Origin: Herbaspirillum hiltneri N3
GTDB taxonomy: Bacteria; Pseudomonadota; Gammaproteobacteria; Burkholderiales; Burkholderiaceae_D
Assembly (NCBI RefSeq): GCF_001267925.1
Contig: NZ_CP011409.1
Location: 1,178,001 to 1,242,000, forward strand
Length of the DNA stretch: 64,000 bases
Reading direction: 5' to 3'
Under the pieces are notes generated by a model that worked only from the letters and a program-made list of their open reading frames with translations, had not been told where the DNA came from and made no database searches. Shown in pieces: positions 53,268-62,362 of the stretch. The first letter of the stretch is position 1. Each line of letters begins with the position of its first letter. A program made the position numbers and the translations under genes.

Positions 53268-54959
53268 ATGAAGAAACTGTCTCACCTGAAAATAGGACAA
53301 CGCCTCGGCCTCGGGTTCGGCGTGGTCATCCTGCTGATGCTCGGCCTGACCGTGATCGGCGTCTACCGCCTCAACCAGATCAACGGCAATATCCGCAGCA
53401 TCGCCAACGATTTCTACCCGCGCACGGTAATGGCCAATACGGTCAAGGGCGCGCTCGACGAAACCGCGCGCAGCATGCGCAACCTGCTGTTCATGAGCAC
53501 CGTCGATGAAATAAAGGGAGAGCTCGACGCCATCACCCGCGCCGGCGCTGTCATCGACGAGACGCTGAAGCGCTTCGCGCGCGACACTCCCTCCGCCGAA
53601 GGCAAGCGCATGCTCGACGCCGTCAATGCGGCGCGCACGCAGTACACGCCGGTGCTCAATAATTTCCTGGCGGCGGTCAAGGACGGCCAGGTGGAGCAGG
53701 CGCGCGACCTGATTCTGCCAGAGATCGCGCCCTACCAGGCGGCGTACTTCAAGGCGCTCGACAACCTGATCGCCTTCCAGGGACGCGGCATGGAACAGGC
53801 CGGCCAGGAAGCGGAGCGCGTTTCCGGCGCCGCCAGCATGCTGATGATCGGCATGGCGACGATCGCGTCGCTGCTGGCGGTGCTGGTCGGCTACTCGGTC
53901 ATGCGCAGCATCACGCGTCCGCTGAATGCCGCCATCAACATCGCCGAGCGCGTCGCCGGCGGCGACTTGTCGGTGCGCGTCGAGAACAGCGCGCACGACG
54001 AAACCGGAAAGCTGCTCGCCGCGCTGCAAGGCATGCGCGACGGCCTGCTCAATGCCGTCACCCAGGTGCGCGACGGCTCCGACGCGATTTCAGTGGCCGC
54101 GCGCGAGATCGCCGCCGGCAACGCCAACTTGTCGGCGCGTACCGAGCTGCAGGCCAGTACGCTGGAAGAAACCGCCAGCTCCATGCTGGAACTGACCGAC
54201 GCCGTCAACCACAACGCCGAAAATGCGCGGCAGGCCAACCAACTGGTGATGAATGCCTCTCAGGTGGCAACGCAGGGCGGCGAGGTCGTCACGCAAGTGG
54301 TCAATACCATGCGCGAGATCAAGGACAGCTCGCGCCAGATCGTCGAGATCATCAGCGTGATCGACGGCATTGCCTTCCAGACCAATATCCTGGCGCTTAA
54401 TGCGGCAGTGGAAGCGGCGCGCGCCGGTGAACAGGGACGCGGCTTTGCCGTGGTGGCGGCGGAAGTGCGCGGACTGGCGCAACGCAGCGCCTCGGCCGCC
54501 AAGGAAATCGCCGGCCTGATCCAGAACTCGGTCAAGAAGGTCGATGCCGGCAGCACGCTGGTCGACCAGGCCGGCAACACCATGCAGGACATCGTGCGCA
54601 GCGTCAAACACGTGGCCGACATCATGACCGAGATCTCCGCCGCCAGCGACGAGCAGAGCGCCGGCATCCGCCAGGTCAATGACGCCATCGAACAGATCGA
54701 CGACATGACCCAGCAGAATTCGGCGCTGGTCGAACAGGCTGCTGCCGCCGCGCAGAGCATGCACGACCAGTCGATGGCGCTGGGGCGCGCGGTGTCGATC
54801 TTCAAGATCGAGACGCCCGGCGCCATCCAGACCATCGGTATCGGTAGCGGTATCGGCAGCGGTATCGGTAGCAGAGCGCTGCATGCCGATGCCGATCCTG
54901 CACCCACCCGAATTTCATATCAGGAACCAGCACCATGCCGACCGCCAAGAAAAACGTAA
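53268..54959 (+). CDS. Methyl-accepting chemotaxis protein (4HB type)
   Basis: A 563-residue chemoreceptor: first transmembrane helix about 15-34, a periplasmic four-helix-bundle domain, second helix about 188-210, HAMP, then the methylation/signalling region with [32 protein letters not shown] precedes the ATG at 53268; a TTG upstream is less likely. The C-terminal tail has three GIGS-type repeats and ends within the start of the next gene (25-bp overlap). No CheR-binding pentapeptide is seen. Confidence 0.92.
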   Translation: MKKLSHLKIGQRLGLGFGVVILLMLGLTVIGVYRLNQINGNIRSIANDFYPRTVMANTVKGALDETARSMRNLLFMSTVDEIKGELDAITRAGAVIDETLKRFARDTPSAEGKRMLDAVNAARTQYTPVLNNFLAAVKDGQVEQARDLILPEIAPYQAAYFKALDNLIAFQGRGMEQAGQEAERVSGAASMLMIGMATIASLLAVLVGYSVMRSITRPLNAAINIAERVAGGDLSVRVENSAHDETGKLLAALQGMRDGLLNAVTQVRDGSDAISVAAREIAAGNANLSARTELQASTLEETASSMLELTDAVNHNAENARQANQLVMNASQVATQGGEVVTQVVNTMREIKDSSRQIVEIISVIDGIAFQTNILALNAAVEAARAGEQGRGFAVVAAEVRGLAQRSASAAKEIAGLIQNSVKKVDAGSTLVDQAGNTMQDIVRSVKHVADIMTEISAASDEQSAGIRQVNDAIEQIDDMTQQNSALVEQAAAAAQSMHDQSMALGRAVSIFKIETPGAIQTIGIGSGIGSGIGSRALHADADPAPTRISYQEPAPCRPPRKT

Positions 54960-55486
54960 AAGCCACCTTCGCGCAGAATGTCGCCAAGGTCCCCATCGTA
55001 TCGTCGTTGCACCTGGCATCAGGGAGAAGCAAGGAATTGAGCGAGTTCGAGTTCGGCATGATCATCGCCGGCAATGCCTTCAACCGCTGGATGGTGCGTT
55101 GCATCTCCGCCGCCGGCATGAAGGACATGACCGCCACCGACGTGCTGGTGCTGCATCACATCAACCATCGCGCGCGCGAGAAAAAGCTGGCCGACATCTC
55201 CTTCATACTCAACATCGAGGACACGCACGTGGTCAACTACTCGCTCAAGAAGCTGCATTCGCTAGGCCTCGTCAACACCGAGAAGCGCGGCAAGGAAGTG
55301 CTGTACTCGACCAACGAGGCGGGCCAGGATATTTGCAAGCGCTACTATGACATCCGCGAGCAATTGCTGGTGTCGGGCCTGACCGGGGACGAGACGGAGA
55401 GCTTCGAGCTGGAGGAGCTGGCGCGCTTCCTGCGCATCCTGTCCGGGCTGTACGAACAGGCGGCGCGCTCGGCGACGTCGATGTAG
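54935..55486 (+). CDS. MarR-like winged-helix regulator
   Basis: A 183-residue predicted DNA-binding protein. The middle has a winged helix (MTATDVLVLHHINHRAREKKLADISFILNIEDTHVVNYSLKKLHSLGLVNTEKRGKEVLYSTNEAGQ), followed by long helices for dimerisation. AGGA lies nine bases before the ATG. It starts inside the chemoreceptor gene and is near the transporter/5-oxoprolinase block, so it may control that block; this is inferred from position only. Confidence 0.82.
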   Translation: MPTAKKNVKATFAQNVAKVPIVSSLHLASGRSKELSEFEFGMIIAGNAFNRWMVRCISAAGMKDMTATDVLVLHHINHRAREKKLADISFILNIEDTHVVNYSLKKLHSLGLVNTEKRGKEVLYSTNEAGQDICKRYYDIREQLLVSGLTGDETESFELEELARFLRILSGLYEQAARSATSM

Positions 55487-55594
55487 CCCAGGTAAAAATC
55501 AATGTCCCACTGAAATCTGTATTTCTTGGCTCTGTCGGTTGAGCCAAGCTTTCCTTACCATGCAGACTTGTCAACTCTGCCCGGAAGGATGTCC

Positions 55595-56041
55595 ATGTCC
55601 AACAGTCCAGTTCTGCGCCATGCCGACACGCAGGAAGCCCTGCGCGCGTGCTACGTAGTCATGAAGCAGTTGCGCCCGCACCTGCAAAGCGAAGCGGAGT
55701 TCCTCGAACGCGTGGCGCGCCAGGCCGCCGAAGGTTACCGCTTGCTGGCGGAATGGCAAGACGATCAGCCGGTCGCGCTGGCCGGCTACCGGCTGCAAGA
55801 GAACCTGGTCTACGGAAAATTCCTTTACGTCGACGACCTGATCACCACCGAAGCGGCGCGCGGCAGCCGATGCGGCGCGCGTCTGCTCGACGCGCTCAGC
55901 GACATCGCAGCGCAGTCCGGTTGCGCGCGGCTCACGCTCGACACCGGTCTGGCCAATGCGCTGGCGCAACGCTTCTACTTCCGCCAGGGGTTGCTGAGCA
56001 GTTCCATGCGTTTCGGCAAATCCATCACTCCTGCTCAATAA
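55595..56041 (+). CDS. GNAT family N-acetyltransferase
   Basis: The 148-residue protein has the GNAT layout: a central strand pair (LAGYRLQENLVYGKFLYVDDLITTEAARG), then the acetyl-CoA loop SRCGARLLDALSDIA and a final LDTGLANALAQRFYFRQG. AAGGAT six bases upstream decides the ATG at 55595. The acetylated substrate is unknown. It is followed by the azoreductase gene 12 bp on. Confidence 0.87.
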   Translation: MSNSPVLRHADTQEALRACYVVMKQLRPHLQSEAEFLERVARQAAEGYRLLAEWQDDQPVALAGYRLQENLVYGKFLYVDDLITTEAARGSRCGARLLDALSDIAAQSGCARLTLDTGLANALAQRFYFRQGLLSSSMRFGKSITPAQ

Positions 56042-56053
56042 AGGAATAGCTTC

Positions 56054-56689
56054 ATGAAATTGCTTCACGTCGACGCCAGCGCCAAGCGCGAATGGTCCAA
56101 CTCGCGCGCGCTCTCGCGTCACTTCATCGATCTGCTCAGGCAGCAGGTCCCGGCTCTCGACGTCGATTACCTCGACGTCGCCGCTGATGCCAATCCTCCG
56201 GCACACGTCAGCGAAGCCTTCACCGTCGCCACCTACACGCCGGCAGCGCAACGCACGCCGGCCATGAAACAGACGCTGGAAGCCTCCGACGCATTGTGCA
56301 AGCGCGTGCTCGAGGCCGACGCCTTCGTGTTCGCCATGCCGATGTACAACTTCTCGATGCCGTCCGTGTTCAAGGCTTTCATCGACAACATCGTCCGCAC
56401 CGACCTGACCTACAAGGTCGGCGCCGACGGTTCCTATCAGGGGCAGCTGGCGCCGGAGAAGGTCTTGTTCCTGACCACGCGCGGCGCCGACCTGCGTCCG
56501 GGCTCGCCGATGGCCGGCATGGATGCGCTCACGCCGGCTCTGCGCGCGGCGTTTGCTTTCCTCGGCGTCCCGTCGCCGACCTTCGTCGACGCCCAGCCGC
56601 TGACCTTCAGCGCGGTGCAGGAGCGCGAAGCGGCGCTGGTGCGCGCCAAGGCCGAATTGGCGGCGCTGGCACAACGCTGGGCTGCATAA
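56054..56689 (+). CDS. azoR: FMN-dependent NADH-azoreductase
   Basis: A 211-residue flavodoxin-fold quinone/azo reductase. FMN-binding parts include the N-terminal SAKREWSNSRALSRHF and FAMPMYNFSMPSVFKAFID. AzoR enzymes reduce quinones and azo dyes and protect from electrophile stress. AAGGAA precedes the ATG. Convergent with the BrkB-like gene (17 bp apart). Confidence 0.92.
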   Translation: MKLLHVDASAKREWSNSRALSRHFIDLLRQQVPALDVDYLDVAADANPPAHVSEAFTVATYTPAAQRTPAMKQTLEASDALCKRVLEADAFVFAMPMYNFSMPSVFKAFIDNIVRTDLTYKVGADGSYQGQLAPEKVLFLTTRGADLRPGSPMAGMDALTPALRAAFAFLGVPSPTFVDAQPLTFSAVQEREAALVRAKAELAALAQRWAA

Positions 56690-56706
56690 GAAATAATTCA
56701 GCCGCT

Positions 56707-57981
56707 CTAAATGCGCGGCTGGCGCGAGCCGAAGTTGTTGGCATAGATCCAGGTGAACTCGGCGCCGAGCAGGAAAATCTGCGCCGAGTAATAAATCCAC
56801 GCCAGCAGCAACGCAAACGATCCGGCCGCGCCGAAGCCCGAGCTCATACCGGTCCTGCCGAGGTACAGGCCGATCAGGTATTTGCCGATCATGAACATCA
56901 CCGTGGTCGCCATCGCGCCGATGCGCACGTCATGCCACGACAGGCTGACGCGTGGCATGAAGCGGTAGATCGCTGAAAACAACGCAGTAAAGACGAAGAA
57001 CGAAATCACGAAGTTGGCCACGTGCATGACGATGCTCCAACCCTCGAACCAGTCGCCCCACCATTTCCCCAAGGCTGCCAGCCCGGCACTGACCACCAGC
57101 GACACCATCAGCATGAAGCCGAGCCCGAGGATCAGGCCGAACGACAGCAGGCGCGTGCGCACCAGCGTCCAGATGCTGCTCTGGCGCGCCACCGCCGGCA
57201 TCTTCCAGATACGGTCGAGCGCGCTTTGCAATTCGGCGAAGACGGCGGTGGCGCCGATGGTGAGCGTGATCACGCTGAGCACCGTGGCGATCAGGCCGTC
57301 CGAACGCGTGCTGACCGACTTCAGCAAGGCCTGTATCGCAACGGCGCCGTCCGTGCCGACGATGCTGCGGATCTGCTCGACGATTTCTCCCTGCGCGGCA
57401 TCCTGGCCAAAGATCATTCCGGCGATGGCGATCGCGATGATCAGGATCGGCGCGATCGAAAACATCGTGTAATAGGCGATCGCCGCACCCATGCTGGGGG
57501 CGAAGTTGTCGAGCCAGGCGTTGACGGCGGCATGGATGAATTGCCATGCCTGGCGCCACCAGGGACCGGGCGCGATCTTGACGATGCCGCCATCGGACGG
57601 ATGCAGTTGCGACGCGTCTTCGGCCAGGGTCGCGGCAGCCTGTACCAGCGCTGCCGATTCGCGGGTCTTTTCCAGCGATGCCTGGGCCGCGCGCTTGCCG
57701 CGTTCCGCTTGCCATGACGCGATCATCGGCAGCACCGTGGTCAGCACCGGCGCGAGTTGCTCGATGAATCCGGGCTTGCGGGGGTGAGCCGCTTTCTTAC
57801 CCGCTGCGGCAGGACGCGGCGCCGGCCGGGCAGGGGAGGACGATGCCGCCGGCGGCGATTTCCTGCGGCGCCGGCCGGCAAACAGCAGGCCGAGTCCGGT
57901 CGCCAGCACGGCGCCGGCGACGATTTTGCCGGCCCTGTTGCCGGCCTTGTCGCTTGCTTGCTGCGTTTCGATATCAGGCAT
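56707..57981 (-). CDS. YihY/BrkB family inner-membrane protein
   Basis: A 424-residue membrane protein. The BrkB core (about 150-410) has AAIAYYTMFSIAPILIIAIAIAGMIFG, then LTIGATAVFAELQSALDRIW and six or so helices, ending GSFALLLAWIYYSAQIFLLGAEFTWIYA. An unusual N-terminal extension of about 130 residues has a short hydrophobic stretch and a Pro/Ala/Lys-rich segment. Function of the family is not established despite an old RNase BN label. It follows the AsmA-like gene by 13 bp. Confidence 0.9.
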   Translation of the reverse strand: MPDIETQQASDKAGNRAGKIVAGAVLATGLGLLFAGRRRRKSPPAASSSPARPAPRPAAAGKKAAHPRKPGFIEQLAPVLTTVLPMIASWQAERGKRAAQASLEKTRESAALVQAAATLAEDASQLHPSDGGIVKIAPGPWWRQAWQFIHAAVNAWLDNFAPSMGAAIAYYTMFSIAPILIIAIAIAGMIFGQDAAQGEIVEQIRSIVGTDGAVAIQALLKSVSTRSDGLIATVLSVITLTIGATAVFAELQSALDRIWKMPAVARQSSIWTLVRTRLLSFGLILGLGFMLMVSLVVSAGLAALGKWWGDWFEGWSIVMHVANFVISFFVFTALFSAIYRFMPRVSLSWHDVRIGAMATTVMFMIGKYLIGLYLGRTGMSSGFGAAGSFALLLAWIYYSAQIFLLGAEFTWIYANNFGSRQPRI

Positions 57982-57994
57982 GTCGATTCTCCTG

Positions 57995-60097
57995 TTACGG
58001 CTTTTTCATGTCGCCTTGCGTGACCGGTCTGGCCGGTGCAGCCGTCGGTTCGGACTGCGGCTGGGCGCGTGTCCGTGCGGTCTTCGCCATCGCCAGGGCG
58101 CAGTCGTCGGCGTTGTCGCGCTTGTCGCCCATGCTGACCAGCGGCAGCACCGCCGCGGCCGGCGCCAGCAAGGCCAGCGTACCGGCCGCAGCGGCCTTCA
58201 GCGCCAACGGACCCTTGTACGGACCGATGTCGGGCTGCGCGAACGTCCCCTTGGCATACAGCGGCGTGCGCAGTGAAAAAATCCGCAGGCCCTTGCTGCG
58301 GGGGCGCACGTCCAGGTCCAGCTGTTCCCGGCTCAGGTCGACACCGCCGGTGATGTCGACGCGCGTGTCGTCCGTGTCGAGCATGAATCGGCGCACTTCG
58401 GCGCGGCCGTTGTTGACGACCATGTCGCCGACCATGCAGTTGAGGTGCACCGGCTTGTCGCCGAACACTTTGGCGAAAACGGCGTTGGCGATATTCAGGC
58501 CGGCCGCTTCCAGGATGAACTTGCTGACTGCGCCTTCGCTGACCACCGCGCCGACTTCGCCGTTCGAGGTTCCCAACATGGCCGCGATGGAATTGCCGTG
58601 ACCGGTCAGCGCGGCGTCGCCGTTGATCTCGCCGAAACTGGCTTCCATCGACTTTAGTTTCGGGAACAGCTCGCGCACCTTCACCTGGCGCGCGGCCAGC
58701 TTGATCTGCGCGGCGATCGGCTGACTCCGGCCGTCCAGTGAAATGTTGGTGGTGACCTTGCCGCCGGCCAGCCCGAAGTTGAGCGGCGCCAGGCTCAGCA
58801 CGCGGTCCTGCATGCGGATGACGGTATCCACGTCCTGCAGCGCGGCGAAGGTGCTGACGATTTTCTTGCCCTTGAAGGCGACGTCGGCGTCAAGCGCGGC
58901 CCAGTGCTCGGCGCGGAAGGGCGTGTCCGGCAACAGCTTGCCGCGCCCGGATTTTTTCGACTTTGCATCGGCGCCTACGGAGGGACCGAGATCGGCCAGC
59001 CGCAGTTGCTGCGCGGTGATCGTGCCGCGCAGCAGCGGCCGCGGCAGGTTCGGCTGGCGCGGCAGGTATTCGGCGGTGCCGGCCAGGTCGCTTTCGCCGA
59101 CGCGTCCGGTGAATTTTTCATACGTCCAGAGCCAGATGCCGTCGTTCTTCTTGCCGAGCAGGCGGCCGCGCGTTTCGTACGCGGGCGTCTGTGGCAGCAG
59201 CACGCCCGTGACCGGATACAGGTCGCTCATGCTGTCGCCGCTGAGGGTCAGTTGCAGGTCGAGCCCCGCAGGTGCGCGCGGGTCGTTGATGATGCCGTCG
59301 ATGCCGGCCTTGTTCTTGCCGATCAGCGCTTGCGCCTGGATCGGGAATGCCGAATGTTCCGCCGTGAAAGCCAGCAAGCCGCCGGCCTTGCCGCTGCCGT
59401 CCACCGATGCCTTGCGATAGGTGCCGGTGGCATTGAACTGCAGGCCGAAGCGCTGGCCGCCGGCGGGCTTATTGGCATTGGCGTCATCCAGTGAAGTTAC
59501 CTTGGCCTTGAGGTCGAGGTCGAGCAGCCGGTTGACATACACCAGGTCGCCGTTGCTGAAGCTGCTGTGCAGCACTTCCAGGCGCCACGGCGATGGCCGG
59601 TCGGGGTCGCGCAGCCGCCACGAGCGGCGGCCCTGTGCATCGCGTTCCAGCGCCAGCATCGGCGTATCCATGACCAGGTCGCTCAGCACCACGCGATGTT
59701 CCAGCAGCGGAAAGGGATGCAGCGCCACACTGACGCGCCGCGCCGTGGCGAGATTTGGCCCGGTGCTGGCCCAGGATGGATTGCCGAAGCGGACATTGTC
59801 GCCGGTGATGCGCAGGCGCGGCACGTAGCGCCGCCAGCCAGGTTCGGTCGGCAGGCCCAGCGTGTAGCCGACCTTCAGGTTGCCGCCGATGGCGAACTCG
59901 CGTCCGGTCAGCTCGACCACCTTGCGGCTGACCCAGGGCCGCGCGACGTTCCAGTCCACCGTGGCGACGGCGATCAACAGCGCGGCGCAGAGCAGGGCCA
60001 GGCCGGCGAACATCCATAGAACGATGCGGAGGAGGAGCACTGGCAGCGACCGGCGGGGTCCGGGTGAAGCTGCGGTGGCGGTCGGGATTTCTGTCAT
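57995..60097 (-). CDS. AsmA family protein
   Basis: A 700-residue envelope protein anchored by one N-terminal helix (about 19-46) with the rest in the periplasm. It shows the AsmA domain opening (VDWNVARPWVSRKVVELTGREFAIGGNLKV) and the C-terminal conserved VNNGRAEVRRFMLDTDDTRVDITGGVDLSREQLDLDVRP. AsmA-like proteins are implicated in outer-membrane lipid transport or homeostasis. It is the first gene of a pair with the BrkB-like gene. Confidence 0.9.
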   Translation of the reverse strand: MTEIPTATAASPGPRRSLPVLLLRIVLWMFAGLALLCAALLIAVATVDWNVARPWVSRKVVELTGREFAIGGNLKVGYTLGLPTEPGWRRYVPRLRITGDNVRFGNPSWASTGPNLATARRVSVALHPFPLLEHRVVLSDLVMDTPMLALERDAQGRRSWRLRDPDRPSPWRLEVLHSSFSNGDLVYVNRLLDLDLKAKVTSLDDANANKPAGGQRFGLQFNATGTYRKASVDGSGKAGGLLAFTAEHSAFPIQAQALIGKNKAGIDGIINDPRAPAGLDLQLTLSGDSMSDLYPVTGVLLPQTPAYETRGRLLGKKNDGIWLWTYEKFTGRVGESDLAGTAEYLPRQPNLPRPLLRGTITAQQLRLADLGPSVGADAKSKKSGRGKLLPDTPFRAEHWAALDADVAFKGKKIVSTFAALQDVDTVIRMQDRVLSLAPLNFGLAGGKVTTNISLDGRSQPIAAQIKLAARQVKVRELFPKLKSMEASFGEINGDAALTGHGNSIAAMLGTSNGEVGAVVSEGAVSKFILEAAGLNIANAVFAKVFGDKPVHLNCMVGDMVVNNGRAEVRRFMLDTDDTRVDITGGVDLSREQLDLDVRPRSKGLRIFSLRTPLYAKGTFAQPDIGPYKGPLALKAAAAGTLALLAPAAAVLPLVSMGDKRDNADDCALAMAKTARTRAQPQSEPTAAPARPVTQGDMKKP

Positions 60098-60489
60098 TGC
60101 TTGCTCTTCTTATGTTCGTGGTGACGTCGATCTGTCGTGCAGGAGTGCGGGCCATTATGCCAGCCACCGCTGTGCAAAAGGGACTGCGGGATGTTGAACC
60201 CGAAGTGTTGCGCCGGCAAGGCCGTACCGGCTAGAGGAAAAGCCCGCCTTCGCTTGTAGGAGAAGGCCTGATATCTGCGCCGACAAGTCCTGTGGCGCTG
60301 CGCCGATCCCCGAATCCAGAATGCGCCGACATGGATTTGCCGCTTGTCCGACTGACCTGCTGACGTGGCGGGCGTAGCCTGAACAACAGCGGCAGAACCC
60401 ATGGACGCAGGGGGTAGGCGTCGTTTGTCTTCACTTGCACGTGGGCGTGGTGGTTCTTCATTCATCGATGTTTTACGTAAGGAGATAAC
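60098..60489. other. Intergenic region upstream of the glycine-rich protein gene
   Basis: No gene is seen in these 392 bases. Two short hairpins are present: GCCGG/CCGGC (60212-60216 with 60227-60231) and GCCTTC/GAAGGC (60246-60251 with 60262-60267). A small RNA or a long leader is possible but not supported by promoter or terminator signals. Confidence 0.4.
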
Positions 60490-60987
60490 ATGAAAAAGAG
60501 CATGAAAAAGAGCACGAAAAAAACCTCAATCCGAATCCTGACCCTTCTGGTCGCAGCATCGCTGGGCGGCGGCGCCTACGCACAAGCTTCCACGGGCGCC
60601 GCTGGCGGCGTCGGGGCAGGTGCCGGAGCAAGCGGCATGACCTCGGGTTCCGGCGCATCCGGATCCACTTCGGGCGGAGTCGGCGTCTCCGGCAATGGCG
60701 GTGTCTCGGGCGGCACGCAGTCAGGCAACTCGTCCACGCGTAGCGGCGCCGGCATCAACGGCAGCGGCAACGCCGGCATCAAGGGTGGCGTGAATGGCGG
60801 CGCCAATTCCGGTACGCGTTCGGGTAGCGGTAACGGTAGCGGCGGTGCAAATGGCGGTGTGAATGCCGGCGTGGGAGTCAATGGCGGCGGCAATGTCAAT
60901 GGCAACGGCGGCAATGGCAACGGCGGCAGTGGCGGCGCATCAGTCGGCGTAGGCGTCGGCGGTGGGGCGACGGGTGGCGTGCGCTAA
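60490..60987 (+). CDS. Secreted glycine-rich low-complexity protein
   Basis: A 165-residue protein with a lysine-rich start and signal peptide ending near residue 31 (GGGAYA, then QAS). The mature part is almost wholly Gly, Ser, Asn, Val, Ala and Thr, in irregular GG(V/A)N and SG runs, without cysteines or recognisable domains. AAGGAG lies six bases before the ATG, so translation is likely. It could be a surface or matrix component; function unknown. Confidence 0.75.
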   Translation: MKKSMKKSTKKTSIRILTLLVAASLGGGAYAQASTGAAGGVGAGAGASGMTSGSGASGSTSGGVGVSGNGGVSGGTQSGNSSTRSGAGINGSGNAGIKGGVNGGANSGTRSGSGNGSGGANGGVNAGVGVNGGGNVNGNGGNGNGGSGGASVGVGVGGGATGGVR

Positions 60988-61060
60988 TACGGACGCTAGA
61001 GGGAGCCGCATGCGCTCCAAGCCGTAGTTCGCTCACCAGCCGTTACCGGAGGACAGGCCC

Positions 61061-62173
61061 ATGAAACCAGACGATAGCAATCTCGCCGCGCCGATTTTTT
61101 ACGACCCGGCGTACGAACTCGTCGAGCCCGACGAGAAGGAGGTGGAAGCGGGCCTGATCGCTGCGCTCAAGGAGATCTCCGAGACCACCTTCAAGCATTC
61201 CGGCCATGCCATGCGCAGCGTACACGCCAAGAGCCACGGGTTGCTGCGCGGCGAACTGGAGGTGCTCGGAGGGCTGCCGGCGAACCTGGCGCAGGGCGTG
61301 TTCGCCCGTCCCGGTGTTTATCCGCTGGTCATGCGGCTGTCGACCACGCCGGGCGACATGCTCGACGACAAGGTGTCGACGCCGCGCGGCATGGCGATCA
61401 AACTGGTGGGGGTGTCGGGGGCGCGCCTGCCGGACTCGGAGGCCGACGTGACCCAGGATTTTGTACTGGTTAACGGGCCCGCTTTCGCCGTCGCCAGCGC
61501 GAGGAAATTCCTCGGCACGCTGAAACTGCTGGCCAAGACCACCGACAAGGCGCCCAAACTCAAACAGGCCTTGTCGTTGCTGCTGCGCGGCGCCGAAGAA
61601 ATGCTCGAATCGGCCGGCAAGCACAGCAGCACCTTGATGGCCATGGGCGGTCATCCGCCTAACCACGTTCTCGGGGAAACCTACTACAGCCAGGCGCCCT
61701 TGCTGTGGGGACCTTTCATGTCCAAGGTTTCGGTGGCGCCGGTATCGGCCAACCTGACGGCGCTGGCCGGTGCGCAGGTCGAATTGCGCGGCAAGCCGGA
61801 CGGCTTGCGGGAAGCCGTGTGCGAGTTCTTCGCCGCCAATGATGCGGAATGGGAGCTGCGCGTCCAGCTCTGCACCGACCTCGAACGCATGCCGATTGAA
61901 GATGCCTCGGTGGTGTGGCCGGAAGAGGCAAGTCCTTATGTCACGGTTGCGCGCATCCGTGTGCCGCGCCAGGCGGCTTGGAGCGAAGCGCGTTCGCGGG
62001 CAATCGACGACGGCATGTCGTTCAGTCCATGGCACGGTATCTCGGCACATCGGCCGATCGGTTCCATCATGCGCATCCGCAAGGCCGCTTACAGTTTTTC
62101 CGCAGGATTTCGCGCGCGCCATAACGGCAAGTCCACGGCCGAACCGATCGATCTCGGCAAGTTGCCGGACTAG
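61061..62173 (+). CDS. Catalase-family haem protein (SrpA-like)
   Basis: A 370-residue protein of the small catalase-related family. The catalytic-His region is visible (MRSVHAKSHGLLRGELEV, His55), as are RLSTTPGDMLDD, PRGMAIKLVGV and TQDFVLVNGPAFAV. It is much shorter than true catalases, and the usual C-terminal haem Tyr motif is not clear, so peroxidase or organic peroxide activity is more likely than catalase. GGAGGA precedes the ATG. Confidence 0.85.
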   Translation: MKPDDSNLAAPIFYDPAYELVEPDEKEVEAGLIAALKEISETTFKHSGHAMRSVHAKSHGLLRGELEVLGGLPANLAQGVFARPGVYPLVMRLSTTPGDMLDDKVSTPRGMAIKLVGVSGARLPDSEADVTQDFVLVNGPAFAVASARKFLGTLKLLAKTTDKAPKLKQALSLLLRGAEEMLESAGKHSSTLMAMGGHPPNHVLGETYYSQAPLLWGPFMSKVSVAPVSANLTALAGAQVELRGKPDGLREAVCEFFAANDAEWELRVQLCTDLERMPIEDASVVWPEEASPYVTVARIRVPRQAAWSEARSRAIDDGMSFSPWHGISAHRPIGSIMRIRKAAYSFSAGFRARHNGKSTAEPIDLGKLPD

Positions 62174-62362
62174 AAATGAAATCCGGCCCCGGGCAGACAC
62201 TACAGTCGTCGCCGCGCTGTGTTGCGTTTGTGTTGCGTTGTAGGACAGGCGCTGCACGTAAATCGGCTCCACGCCTACATTCAAATCCTTGCCGCTGGCG
62301 GAAGATTGAGCTTTGGCTCGCAGCGGCTTTGCTCATCGGGCCGTGTCGGTACGGAGTTGCGC

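Noticed and set aside
51954..54029. 691-residue minus-strand frame spanning porin and chemoreceptor genes
   Set aside because: It crosses two real genes and their terminator on the other strand and has no domain.
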